Shown here: one piece after another, positions 8,042 through 15,375 of the stretch | Position numbering within the stretch: the stretch's first letter is position 1 | How the letters are laid out: each line of letters opens with the position of its first letter | Origin: Arcticibacterium sp964021845 | GTDB taxonomy: Bacteria > Bacteroidota > Bacteroidia > Cytophagales > Spirosomataceae | Length of the DNA: 64,000 nucleotides | Direction of reading: 5' to 3' | Assembly (NCBI RefSeq): GCF_964021845.1 | Contig: NZ_CAXHZC010000001.1 | Coordinates: 1,116,001-1,180,000, forward strand | Translations under genes and position numbers: made by a program | Notes under the pieces: model-generated | Database searches by the model: none | Seen by the model: only the letters and a program-made list of their open reading frames with translations | Told to the model about the DNA's origin: nothing

Positions 8042-9424
8042 CTAATTCTCAGAGAAAATGGTCTCCATTTGCTTTATTAAACCTCTTCCTTCGTCAAAGG
8101 AAGGTTCAATAAGCTGGTCTTCTAGCCAATTTCCATTTTCGTCTATCAGCAAATAGCTTGGCACGGTATGAATACCGTAAGCTTTCAAAAACTCGCTATT
8201 TGGGTTTGCCCTACCTGACTTACTGGCGTTTTCTCCTTTAGAAACCACGCTTGCAAAGTCTTCTGGCGTATCAATAGCGATATTCAAGATGTTTAAATTC
8301 TTAGCGTTTTTAAAGTAGTTGCTGATAATGGGCAAATATGTGAGGTCTTTAAGGCATGGCTCACACCAAGACGCCCAAAAGACTATCAATAGCTTTTTCC
8401 CTCTGAAATCTTTTAACGAAAAAGCTTGCCCTTCCGTATCAAGCAGGGTAAAATTAGGTGCGGCTTCGCCCAAAGCTTTACCTTTTATCATGGCTAGCTT
8501 GGTGTTTAGAAAACTTAAGTACTGCTCATTTTTAGCAAATTCTGAGAAATTACGAATGGCCGTTTCGCTATCGTTCGTATAGCCATTAATATCTAAATCG
8601 CCACTTAGTTTATGAGCTATCAACCTTTCGGCAATAGGTTTTCCTATCAAATCACGCGTGAAAGCATACTTTAAAAAGGTATAATCATCCAGTACTCCTT
8701 CTTCGTCTATGGTACCCACACTCGCTTTATAAGCTTCTAGCAGACTTTCTACGAAAAACCCGTATTCAAAGGACTTGTCTTGTAGTTTCGGGTTGATGGT
8801 TTTGGTCTCAAAATTATTCATAACCATGTTTAGCATGTCATTAGAAATGAGATAATCTAAATAGTATTGGTCTATCCTACCCGTGATATCGGCTCGGCGT
8901 AGCCTAAAGAAATCTTCGGATACATTTCTCCTAAATTCATCTAAAAGGGCTAGCTGTTGTTTTCTAAGAGCTTTTAATTTTCCGCCATAAACCTCTGGGC
9001 CGTCTTTTATGTATTTGAATAAATCTCTTTCAGCGTCGGTAACTAGTTCAAATCTTTTGCGGTGGCTCAAATAATACAGCCATTTTTCACTTCCCTTGCC
9101 CGCTGGTAAAAAAGACTCGTAAAAGTCTACGGCATCTACATCCAAGAAAATATCATCGCCCGGTTCAATTATCTGAAAAAGGACGCCATTTAGGCCATAA
9201 TTAATGTCTAGGTAGGCCATGTCATCCAAAGAAGCCTCAAAAGAGAATTGATTGGTACTGTCTAAAAACAGGTTATAATCCTCCGGTTCTTCTACCCAAT
9301 TGCGGTAGAGTGTTATTACAAGCTTGTCTTCGGTAGGATTTTGAATTTTCCCTTTTAGCTTGAAAAGCTCTTGTGCATTTGCAGCAAAGGATGATAAAAG
9401 TAGTAGAATGGATAAAAATCTCAT
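8042..9424 (-). CDS. TlpA-like thioredoxin-fold redoxin with DUF4369-like N-terminus
   Basis: A 460-residue exported protein. After the signal peptide (ending ANAQ) the first 120 or so residues resemble the DUF4369 beta-rich domain common in Bacteroidota redoxins, followed by a helical middle part. The C-terminal 130 residues are an AhpC/TSA-thioredoxin domain with active site WCEPC (C354 and C357) and a cis-proline loop (TVPSYLL). Known: such proteins act as periplasmic thiol-disulfide reductases, for example in cytochrome c maturation. The exact partner is unknown. Its ATG overlaps the stop of the upstream membrane-protein gene by four bases (ATGA), so the two are translationally coupled. 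The NlpC/P60 gene follows. Confidence 0.85.
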   Translation of the reverse strand: MRFLSILLLLSSFAANAQELFKLKGKIQNPTEDKLVITLYRNWVEEPEDYNLFLDSTNQFSFEASLDDMAYLDINYGLNGVLFQIIEPGDDIFLDVDAVDFYESFLPAGKGSEKWLYYLSHRKRFELVTDAERDLFKYIKDGPEVYGGKLKALRKQQLALLDEFRRNVSEDFFRLRRADITGRIDQYYLDYLISNDMLNMVMNNFETKTINPKLQDKSFEYGFFVESLLEAYKASVGTIDEEGVLDDYTFLKYAFTRDLIGKPIAERLIAHKLSGDLDINGYTNDSETAIRNFSEFAKNEQYLSFLNTKLAMIKGKALGEAAPNFTLLDTEGQAFSLKDFRGKKLLIVFWASWCEPCLKDLTYLPIISNYFKNAKNLNILNIAIDTPEDFASVVSKGENASKSGRANPNSEFLKAYGIHTVPSYLLIDENGNWLEDQLIEPSFDEGRGLIKQMETIFSEN

Positions 9425-10515
9425 TTGGTATCTATGGGCGTAAACTCAAAAGTAAAGTAATTACGTTTTAATATCCTCCAAGATAGTGCAGAAATGACAA
9501 TACCGAAAACTAAGATAGGCACCTTACACATGATTAAGATGAAAACGGCGATGGCCGTAAAGTAGATTCTCTTCAAGTGAGCATCTTCAAAAGCCCGTGG
9601 AGCATAATTATAGGTAAGCCAAAAGAGCATACTGCTCCAAACAAAAATCAAAGAGGAAATGATATGAATCACGGCAATTTTATCAAACCAATAATAGACA
9701 AGAAATACGGAGTCAATCAGTATCAATGTTAATGCTGTTAAGGTTCTTTGTTTTAGGAGATTGGGAATATTAAAAGGCATATTTCTTTCAAAAAGCGTAT
9801 TATTCGCCGAAAAAACACCAAATTCCTTCCCTAAGGGGAATTGACCAGCCACCATCAACAGGATACAGATAAAGAGTAGGCGTTCGTCATATTCGTCGGT
9901 AAAATAGAGTTTAGCTCCGCCAATGATGAAGAAAAGTCCGTAAACCTTAGTACTGAAAAATAAGATAGCTTGCTTATTAAGTAAATGCCTCAAATAGTAT
10001 AAAAATGACCAATTCGGAAATAGACTTCTACTGCGTGCTAAAGCATCAACCTTAAAATCGAAACTAAAATGATGAAGTCGGTAGAATTTTAAAGCGACAG
10101 GCAGAACCAGTAAATAAAGGTTTATGGTTACTGTAAAGGCAATTCCCATCACCTTTTCTTCTTGAATAGCCACCGAAATCATAAAAGCTGAATAAGCTAT
10201 AAATGGAGCGTTCAGGTTTAGTTGTAAAACCAATAATTCAAAGACTTGTTTGGCCTTCGGAAATAGTGTAAAATCTTGCAAAAAAGCGTATTCGGGGAGT
10301 TTTAAGGTTCTATGGAAGAATAGGCTTGTTTTCAGCACATGCATTAACCAGAAAAGACTTGCCCAAAGTAACAAAATCGCATTTCCCATAAAGAGTTTGG
10401 CAAAAGCTACATGCTCTGTTCCTCTCAAGAAACCAAAGGCCACCAACAAAATGAATAGGTAGAAGCCTATGTTTTGTTTGTAGTATTGTTTTAATATGGT
10501 TTTAATTAGTATCAA
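9421..10515 (-). CDS. Polytopic membrane protein, probable ABC-2-type permease
   Basis: A 364-residue protein made largely of hydrophobic helices (I estimate 8-10), with no catalytic motif that I recognise. It lies on the same strand as, and 631 bp downstream of, an ABC ATPase gene, and in Bacteroidota such ATPases are often followed by a permease of this size, so I infer it is the permease partner. The start seems to be TTG at 10513-10515 (MILIKTILKQYY); the next ATG in frame would remove the first helix. It overlaps the redoxin gene by four bases. What it could transport is not known. Confidence 0.6.
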   Translation of the reverse strand: MILIKTILKQYYKQNIGFYLFILLVAFGFLRGTEHVAFAKLFMGNAILLLWASLFWLMHVLKTSLFFHRTLKLPEYAFLQDFTLFPKAKQVFELLVLQLNLNAPFIAYSAFMISVAIQEEKVMGIAFTVTINLYLLVLPVALKFYRLHHFSFDFKVDALARSRSLFPNWSFLYYLRHLLNKQAILFFSTKVYGLFFIIGGAKLYFTDEYDERLLFICILLMVAGQFPLGKEFGVFSANNTLFERNMPFNIPNLLKQRTLTALTLILIDSVFLVYYWFDKIAVIHIISSLIFVWSSMLFWLTYNYAPRAFEDAHLKRIYFTAIAVFILIMCKVPILVFGIVISALSWRILKRNYFTFEFTPIDTK

Positions 10516-10589
10516 ATGTTTTTTGTTTCGATTTCTTGCGTTTCTAGTTTACCTTTTATAGCTCTTTGGAAGGTCATTTTCTTCCGCAG

Positions 10590-10740
10590 TCCTGCCGGAC
10601 AGGCATTACTTTTTTGTAGCAAAAAGTAACCAAAAGCTTTTACCAAAATAAACTTGCACAATGAAAATTCCAATTATCGGGATATGTTGTCTTTCTTTAG
10701 AAATAATGGAATTTTAATCATGCTTTAAACAGTATTTTGG
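10590..10740. repeat. Intergenic palindromic repeat, copy A
   Basis: The core at 10641-10740 is bounded by TACCAAAATA and TATTTTGG, an inverted pair, with inner arms AAAATTCCA (10653-10661) and TGGAATTTT that also pair. The right arm contains ATGCTTTAAACAGTATTTTGG, shared almost exactly with copy B. A preceding module consists of a GC-rich palindrome (CCTGCCGGACAGG) and a T-run/A-run hairpin (ACTTTTTTGTAGCAAAAAGT). Confidence 0.65.
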
Positions 10741-10944
10741 CGATTAGGAATTATCTTCTTTTTTATTTTAAAATTTAAAAGGTTTTAGTTCCATAGGAGC
10801 GATATGTTAATAGCAAGGGATGAAACCCCTTGTTAAACCATTGAAATATATTTTTGTTTGGCGGGATTTTGGATTTTGCCAAAATCATGACAAACGTTTC
10901 TTTATGTATATTTTTCTTATTTCTACAAATAGTTTTTACTTCGC

Positions 10945-11133
10945 TGCCTTTGCCAGGCTGCACTAGGCGTGCCCGCATACTTTTTCTTTTGGCAAAAACC
11001 CGAGGCGTCGGACCGAACCAAAAACCTTGTACCAAAATAAACTCACACAATTAAAATCCCATTGCACTTAAAAGAGAATTAAAATTTTTGAAATTGTTGG
11101 GATTTTCATCGTGCTTTAAACAGTATTTTGGTA
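10945..11133. repeat. Intergenic palindromic repeat, copy B
   Basis: The core at 11030-11133 has perfect 10-bp inverted ends, TACCAAAATA and TATTTTGGTA, and pairing inner arms (AAAATCCCA with TGGGATTTT). The left arm reads ACCAAAATAAACTCACACAA, matching copy A (ACCAAAATAAACTTGCACAA) and copy C. As in copy A it is preceded by a GC-rich segment and a run CTTTTTCTTTTGGCAAAAA. No transposase is nearby, so it is compatible with a MITE-like or REP-like element. Confidence 0.65.
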
Positions 11134-11146
11134 ATAAGGAATTGTC

Positions 11147-11791
11147 TCATTTTTTATACTCTATTTGACTTTTAATTGTTTGATTTTCTACCATGAATCG
11201 GTATTCTACCATTAAGTCGCTTTCTGGTAGGTTGTGGTGAGAGGCTATTAGAATATTTATTCCTTGGCCAACCTTTTTTGCTAGAATGGCTAGTAATTTC
11301 TCTTGTGATTCTTTATCGATGGTGGTTAATGGCTCATCTAGGGCTAGGATTTTTGCTTGGCCTATCAATGCCGCTATCAAACTAACTTTCTTTAGCATTC
11401 CGCTCGAATACGTCGAAATGGGTGTTTTGTAAAAGCTTGCTACACCGAAAACTTCTATCAGCTCTTCTATTTCGCCTTTATCTGTCTTATATATGCTCTT
11501 ATAGTAATCTATAATCTCTTTCCCTGACAAATAATCAGGAAAACGAGGTTCTGCGAAGCTGTAATTAATGATTTTTCGGAACGCTATGGGGTCCTTTTGT
11601 AAATCTAGTTTTTCGTCAAAAACGACTTCGCCATCAAAGGGTATGATGCCTGAAATGGCCTTAAAGAAGGTCGATTTTCCTGAGCCATTTACACCCTGAA
11701 ACCAAGTAACACCTGCAGGAATATGTAAAAAAGGAATATCAAGAATCAAGTGACCTTGATATTCCTTTCTGAAGTTTTTTATTTGGAGCAT
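11147..11791 (-). CDS. ABC transporter ATP-binding protein
   Basis: A 214-residue nucleotide-binding subunit. Walker A is GVNGSGKST (about residues 34-42), the signature is YSSGMLKK, Walker B is ILALDEP, and the H-loop histidine lies in IASHH. At this short length it is a stand-alone ATPase that needs a separate membrane partner. The likely one is the polytopic protein at 9421-10515, although the two genes are separated by 631 bp of repeat sequence. The ATG start at 11789-11791 is clear. Substrate unknown. Inference: an exporter of the ABC-2 type, possibly connected with the cell envelope given the hydrolase and redoxin genes downstream. Confidence 0.85.
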   Translation of the reverse strand: MLQIKNFRKEYQGHLILDIPFLHIPAGVTWFQGVNGSGKSTFFKAISGIIPFDGEVVFDEKLDLQKDPIAFRKIINYSFAEPRFPDYLSGKEIIDYYKSIYKTDKGEIEELIEVFGVASFYKTPISTYSSGMLKKVSLIAALIGQAKILALDEPLTTIDKESQEKLLAILAKKVGQGINILIASHHNLPESDLMVEYRFMVENQTIKSQIEYKK

Positions 11792-11824
11792 GTGTAAAAA
11801 TATGAAATACCAGATAACAATGCT

Positions 11825-11932
11825 TTAAGGCTCGTAGTATTCCATAAACTCCTTGTGGTTTTGATAATAATGCCAACAAAACTCTTCAATTACAGAGCAT
11901 AGCTTCGGTCTGAAAATTTCTATATATAGAAT
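11825..11932 (-). pseudogene. Possible C-terminal gene fragment
   Basis: Within the gap 11792-12079 a 36-codon open stretch on the minus strand encodes a protein-like tail (contains EEFCWHYYQNHKEFMEYYEP) ending in TAA, but it has no start codon and is preceded by a stop. Its composition looks coding, with many aromatic and charged residues. I cannot assign a family, and it may be chance. The rest of the gap shows nothing else. Confidence 0.22.
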
Positions 11933-12079
11933 TCAGAAAAACAGGTTCTAGTCTGTTGAACAGCATCATGCCATGGATTTTACTAGCATAGAAAAATTGA
12001 CGTCATATTAAATATCATTTCTGACACTTCCTTTTATATTTTAAGTGAGTACATTTATATTAAAATAAAAATGAAATAA

Positions 12080-12928
12080 ATGGCGAAAGATATAGAATAT
12101 CAAATTAATGGAAATAATTATACGGTCTCAATTGAAGGTTCCCCTATTCTTCAATTTGGTGAAGACGAAGTGCTTTCAAAAGTAGATTCAGATATCACTT
12201 TTGGACAGCCATGGTATGATGAAGGTTTTACGGAAGTGGACTTATTAAATGAAAATGAGTTTTCTGACCTTAAAACCGGATTAATTACAAGCATAGAAGA
12301 CATTATAAAAAAAGAGCTTTCTATAGTTCCAGAGAATTTTAATCTTGAAAACTACCATTACTTTGTAAAAGATGATGCTAGCCATTTTAAAATTGTTTCT
12401 AAGACACGAGATTTATTTGAAGAAGATTTCAAATTTCCAATTACACAATTAATTAGCCGTTTAGGGGATAAACTAGGCTTTAACCTAACAGATGTGGATC
12501 CTTCTAACAAAAAGAAGCTTCATATAATAGTACGAATTAACAGACCTCAGTCCAACGATTATAATCCACCTCATAAGGATATTTACGAAGGGGTTGATAG
12601 TGATTCAAATATCCCGCAGTTCGTGAATTTCTGGATTCCTATTGCTGGTGTTACCAATAAATCATCTCTTCCATTGGCTCCTAAAAGTCATAAAATAAAT
12701 GAAAAGCTCATCAACAGAACATTTGATGGAGGTATGATGGAAGGAAATAAATATAGAGTAAGAATGATTAAATCTTGGGGAGGCGACAATAGCTTCATAA
12801 GATCCAATGTACAAAGTGGGCAAGTTTTAATTTTTTCGAGTCACCTTATTCACGGTCTTGCAATTAACAATGAGGAAGATAAAACAAGAGTAGCTTTAGA
12901 GTTTAGGCTTTTTAAAGACAATGCTTAA
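12080..12928 (+). CDS. Phytanoyl-CoA-dioxygenase-like Fe(II)/2-oxoglutarate oxygenase
   Basis: A 282-residue cytoplasmic protein with the PhyH-type double-stranded beta-helix signature. The iron ligands appear to be H165 and D167 (PPHKDIYEG) and H258 (SSHLIHGLA), with R270 twelve residues later as the 2-oxoglutarate anchor. The segment FWIPIAGVTNKSSLPLAPKSHK has the pattern of the family's core strands. Known: PhyH-like enzymes hydroxylate acyl-CoAs, amino acids, or sugars and antibiotics in biosynthetic clusters. The N-terminal 140 residues are not recognised. It stands alone between possible gene fragments, so there is no context for a substrate. It may be a remnant of a larger biosynthetic region or a transferred cargo gene. 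Confidence 0.72.
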   Translation: MAKDIEYQINGNNYTVSIEGSPILQFGEDEVLSKVDSDITFGQPWYDEGFTEVDLLNENEFSDLKTGLITSIEDIIKKELSIVPENFNLENYHYFVKDDASHFKIVSKTRDLFEEDFKFPITQLISRLGDKLGFNLTDVDPSNKKKLHIIVRINRPQSNDYNPPHKDIYEGVDSDSNIPQFVNFWIPIAGVTNKSSLPLAPKSHKINEKLINRTFDGGMMEGNKYRVRMIKSWGGDNSFIRSNVQSGQVLIFSSHLIHGLAINNEEDKTRVALEFRLFKDNA

Positions 12929-12964
12929 GAAAAGGCTTTGGCAAAATTTAAATACTGAAACTAA

Positions 12965-13147
12965 TCCTATTTTATTTGGCCGCTGAAAATAGCAAGAAAT
13001 CATACGACAGAAGGGAAGCCAAATGGCTGGGGTGAAATAGACGAAAGAAAGGTAGTAGAGTTATTAACAAGGGCTATTTTGTCTGGAATAGACTTCTCTA
13101 TTCTAAGAATTGAATTACTCGAGAACAAACGCAAAAAATGGTATTGA
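12965..13147 (+). pseudogene. Possible gene fragment downstream of the dioxygenase
   Basis: A 60-codon frame open between two stops, without ATG, GTG or TTG at a sensible place, encodes a protein-like sequence (contains GWGEIDERKVVELLTRAILS). It looks like the C-terminal end of a decayed gene. The family is not recognised. The remaining sequence of the gap 12929-13377 holds a terminator and nothing else that I can identify. Confidence 0.28.
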
Positions 13148-13323
13148 ACAGGTCCAAAACAATTATAACCTACTCATAAGCCAGCCTTACTGGAGTTCTT
13201 TTAAGTAAAATTTCCTTACGGCCAAGCTGTGCTGCTATAAAACGATATAATCAATGAGCACAAATATTTGGAAGATGGTTTTTTAGATAAAATATCCAAA
13301 TGATATCCGAGATGGCAATAGGC

Positions 13324-13358
13324 AAAGGCCGTCTCCTATTTTTGAGACAGCCTTTTTT
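13324..13358 (+). terminator. Rho-independent terminator, possibly bidirectional
   Basis: AAAGGC-c-GTCTC pairs with GAGAC-a-GCCTTT around an 8-base loop and is followed by a T-run. It lies just downstream of the stop of the convergent propeller-cupredoxin gene. The stem sequence (GGCnGTCTC/GAGACnGCC) is the same as that of the terminator at 58691-58725. Confidence 0.65.
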
Positions 13359-13377
13359 AGTATTCAATATTAAAATA

Positions 13378-15372
13378 TCATCTCACCCTCAAAATTCCCT
13401 GCATCACCGTATAATGCCCAGGGAAGGTGCATACAAAAATGTAATCCCCTTTTTCTTTTGGGGCGGTGAAATAGATGCTTTCGGTGCTTTCTGGCTGCGT
13501 GATTCCTGTATGGAAAAGCACATTGTCAGACTCTGGTACATAGCCCATTTCTGGTCCTTTTAAACCTAGTGTTAGTGCTGCCTGCCCTACTTCATTGACG
13601 GTATTTGGTTTTACTATAACCAAATTGTGAAGCATGTCGTCATTGTTATTGAAAACCATTTTCACTTTGCTTCCTGCTTTTACTTGAAATTTGGTTTTAT
13701 CAAACTTCAGTCCTGGGACAGTGCCAATCGTAATGGTTACATCGGCTTTTCCGTTCCAGCTTTCTGGCATTTCTACTACTCGCTTAGCTGAAATCACTTC
13801 TGGCGTATCGCTCATGTCCATTTTATGTTGGTCATGATTCATTTCTTCTTGAACTGCATAAAGGTCTAGGTCTAAAGCCTCAACCTCTTTATTAATAGAA
13901 TTCAAGGTAAAATAGCCAATGTTATGGAGAAGTTCTTCTCCAGCGGTGGTTCTTATACCGTCTGTAGTAATACCAAAAATGTAGCCTAACCTCATAGAAT
14001 CTACTGCTATATGAACAGACTTTCCATCTTCAGAAAGTGATAGTCCGCTTATCTTAACCTCTCTTTGATTTATAATAGGGCTACCGTAATTGTGGTGATA
14101 CTTATAGTTAAAACTTTGAATATCATAGGAGGAGACTTTTAATGCTTCTTCTTCGCTAATTTCTTCCGTAAATTCTAAAATAAATCCGTCGGAGGCAGAC
14201 TTGATAGACTTAATTTCGAATGGAATTGCTCCCGTCCACTCCATTCTTTGTACGCCAAATTTGTCTCTACCAGTTGCAGACCATCCTCTGCTGGTTTGAC
14301 CCACAAACATAGAATTATCTAAACCCCATTGCATTCTTAAAATACCCGATTGAAAACCTTCTCTAAAAGGAAAACATGCACCTTGATACACACCATTTAC
14401 TTTTTCCATGGCCACTCTCATTATTTTAGAATGTCCTTGGTCGCCTACAAAGTATTGTCCTTCAAAAGGCCCAAACTTGCCGTTTGAAGTATCTTGGACT
14501 ATGTCTGACGTGGAAATACCCATCAATGTATGCGGAAACCAAACTGCAGGAGGCTTTATTCCAGGTACGCCCTGAGCTACATCAAATAGTGGCTCACCAG
14601 TATCAGGAATATCTTCTGGTGTTAGTTTAACAGGAGAATTTGGCTCACCAGACCAAATCAAGCTTTCTGGATTTCCTGCAAAATCTCCTTTCTCTAAATG
14701 TGTCATTCTTCCAGAACCCACCCAGTCTCCTTGGTTTTCTGCATAAAATACATCGCCCTCGTTGTTGACCATATAACCCGCCGGAGAGCGTAAACCAGAA
14801 GCAAAAGGCTCCATGTTACCATCGTCATCAAGAGAAATCATCCAACCTCTCCATTTTGACTGAGAAGAACCATGCCCTATCCAGTCTAGATTTAAGGTAA
14901 AAAGCTTCTTACCGTCTTTCATCAAAACGGGGCCATACGAATATTGATGATAGTTGCCCGAAAGTGGCCATTGATAAAATGACCTAAAAACATCCGCTTC
15001 TTGGTCGCCGTCTACATCTTCTAAATGCGTTACCTCGCCACGCTGTGTTACCCAAAACTTATCATCCAAATATTGTATTCCCAAAGGCTCATGTAGCCCT
15101 TCGGCAAATTTCTTATAAGTAGGCCTAGAATTACCATACATATAAGGGTTGCTTATCAGCCAAACTTCCCCTCTCCTAGTAGAAACACCCAAGCGGCCAT
15201 CATTTAAGACAGTCATTCCTCCCACTTCTAGCTCTACTCCTTCAGGAATTGGCAGTGTAATTATTCTGTAATAATCGTCTTCCGTTTTTACATCTCCTTG
15301 AGCATGAATAGATTTAGCTCCCAAGAACATCAAAGCACTAAAAACGGCTATATTTCTAAATTTTAATTTCAT
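13378..15372 (-). CDS. Secreted beta-propeller protein with C-terminal azurin-like cupredoxin domain
   Basis: A 664-residue exported protein. The signal peptide (ending SIHA, residue 24) precedes about 350 residues resembling soluble glucose/sorbosone dehydrogenase-type propellers (PVC/ThuA-associated repeats: GRLGVSTRRGEVWLI, VFYAENQGDWVGSG, YFVGDQGHSKIMRV). A beta-sandwich linker follows, then a plastocyanin/azurin-like domain from about residue 545. The type-1 copper ligands are all present: H582 (MLHNLV), C648 (VCTFPGH), H653 and M657. Known: type-1 copper domains transfer electrons, and the propellers often bind PQQ or haem. No CxxCH haem site is visible. Inference: a periplasmic dehydrogenase or binding protein handing electrons to copper. 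It starts 3 bp after the end of the upstream DUF1080-like gene, so the two form an operon. Confidence 0.78.
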   Translation of the reverse strand: MKLKFRNIAVFSALMFLGAKSIHAQGDVKTEDDYYRIITLPIPEGVELEVGGMTVLNDGRLGVSTRRGEVWLISNPYMYGNSRPTYKKFAEGLHEPLGIQYLDDKFWVTQRGEVTHLEDVDGDQEADVFRSFYQWPLSGNYHQYSYGPVLMKDGKKLFTLNLDWIGHGSSQSKWRGWMISLDDDGNMEPFASGLRSPAGYMVNNEGDVFYAENQGDWVGSGRMTHLEKGDFAGNPESLIWSGEPNSPVKLTPEDIPDTGEPLFDVAQGVPGIKPPAVWFPHTLMGISTSDIVQDTSNGKFGPFEGQYFVGDQGHSKIMRVAMEKVNGVYQGACFPFREGFQSGILRMQWGLDNSMFVGQTSRGWSATGRDKFGVQRMEWTGAIPFEIKSIKSASDGFILEFTEEISEEEALKVSSYDIQSFNYKYHHNYGSPIINQREVKISGLSLSEDGKSVHIAVDSMRLGYIFGITTDGIRTTAGEELLHNIGYFTLNSINKEVEALDLDLYAVQEEMNHDQHKMDMSDTPEVISAKRVVEMPESWNGKADVTITIGTVPGLKFDKTKFQVKAGSKVKMVFNNNDDMLHNLVIVKPNTVNEVGQAALTLGLKGPEMGYVPESDNVLFHTGITQPESTESIYFTAPKEKGDYIFVCTFPGHYTVMQGILRVR

Positions 15373-15375
15373 TTT

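Larger units (their letters stand above)
10516..11146. other. Repeat-filled intergenic region between permease-like and ABC ATPase genes
   Basis: A 631-bp region without a credible gene. It holds two copies of a palindromic repeat (see 10590-10740 and 10945-11133). Between them is a sequence with a small hairpin (CAAGGG with CCCTTG around 10815-10833) and the phrase TTCCATAGGAGCGATATG, which I associate with dispersed repeats in this phylum. A 91-codon frame on the minus strand (10775-11050) is composed entirely of this repeat sequence and should not be called as a gene. Confidence 0.6.

Noticed and set aside
10775..11050. 91-codon minus-strand open frame between the permease-like gene and the ABC ATPase
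   Set aside because: It lies wholly in repeat sequence, overlaps the palindrome copy B, and its translation is rich in Arg/Lys without protein-like pattern. Such frames are common by-products of dispersed repeats.
7389..11133. Intact insertion sequence
   Set aside because: Palindromic ends exist, but no transposase gene or fragment is found between or near the copies; at most these are non-autonomous elements.
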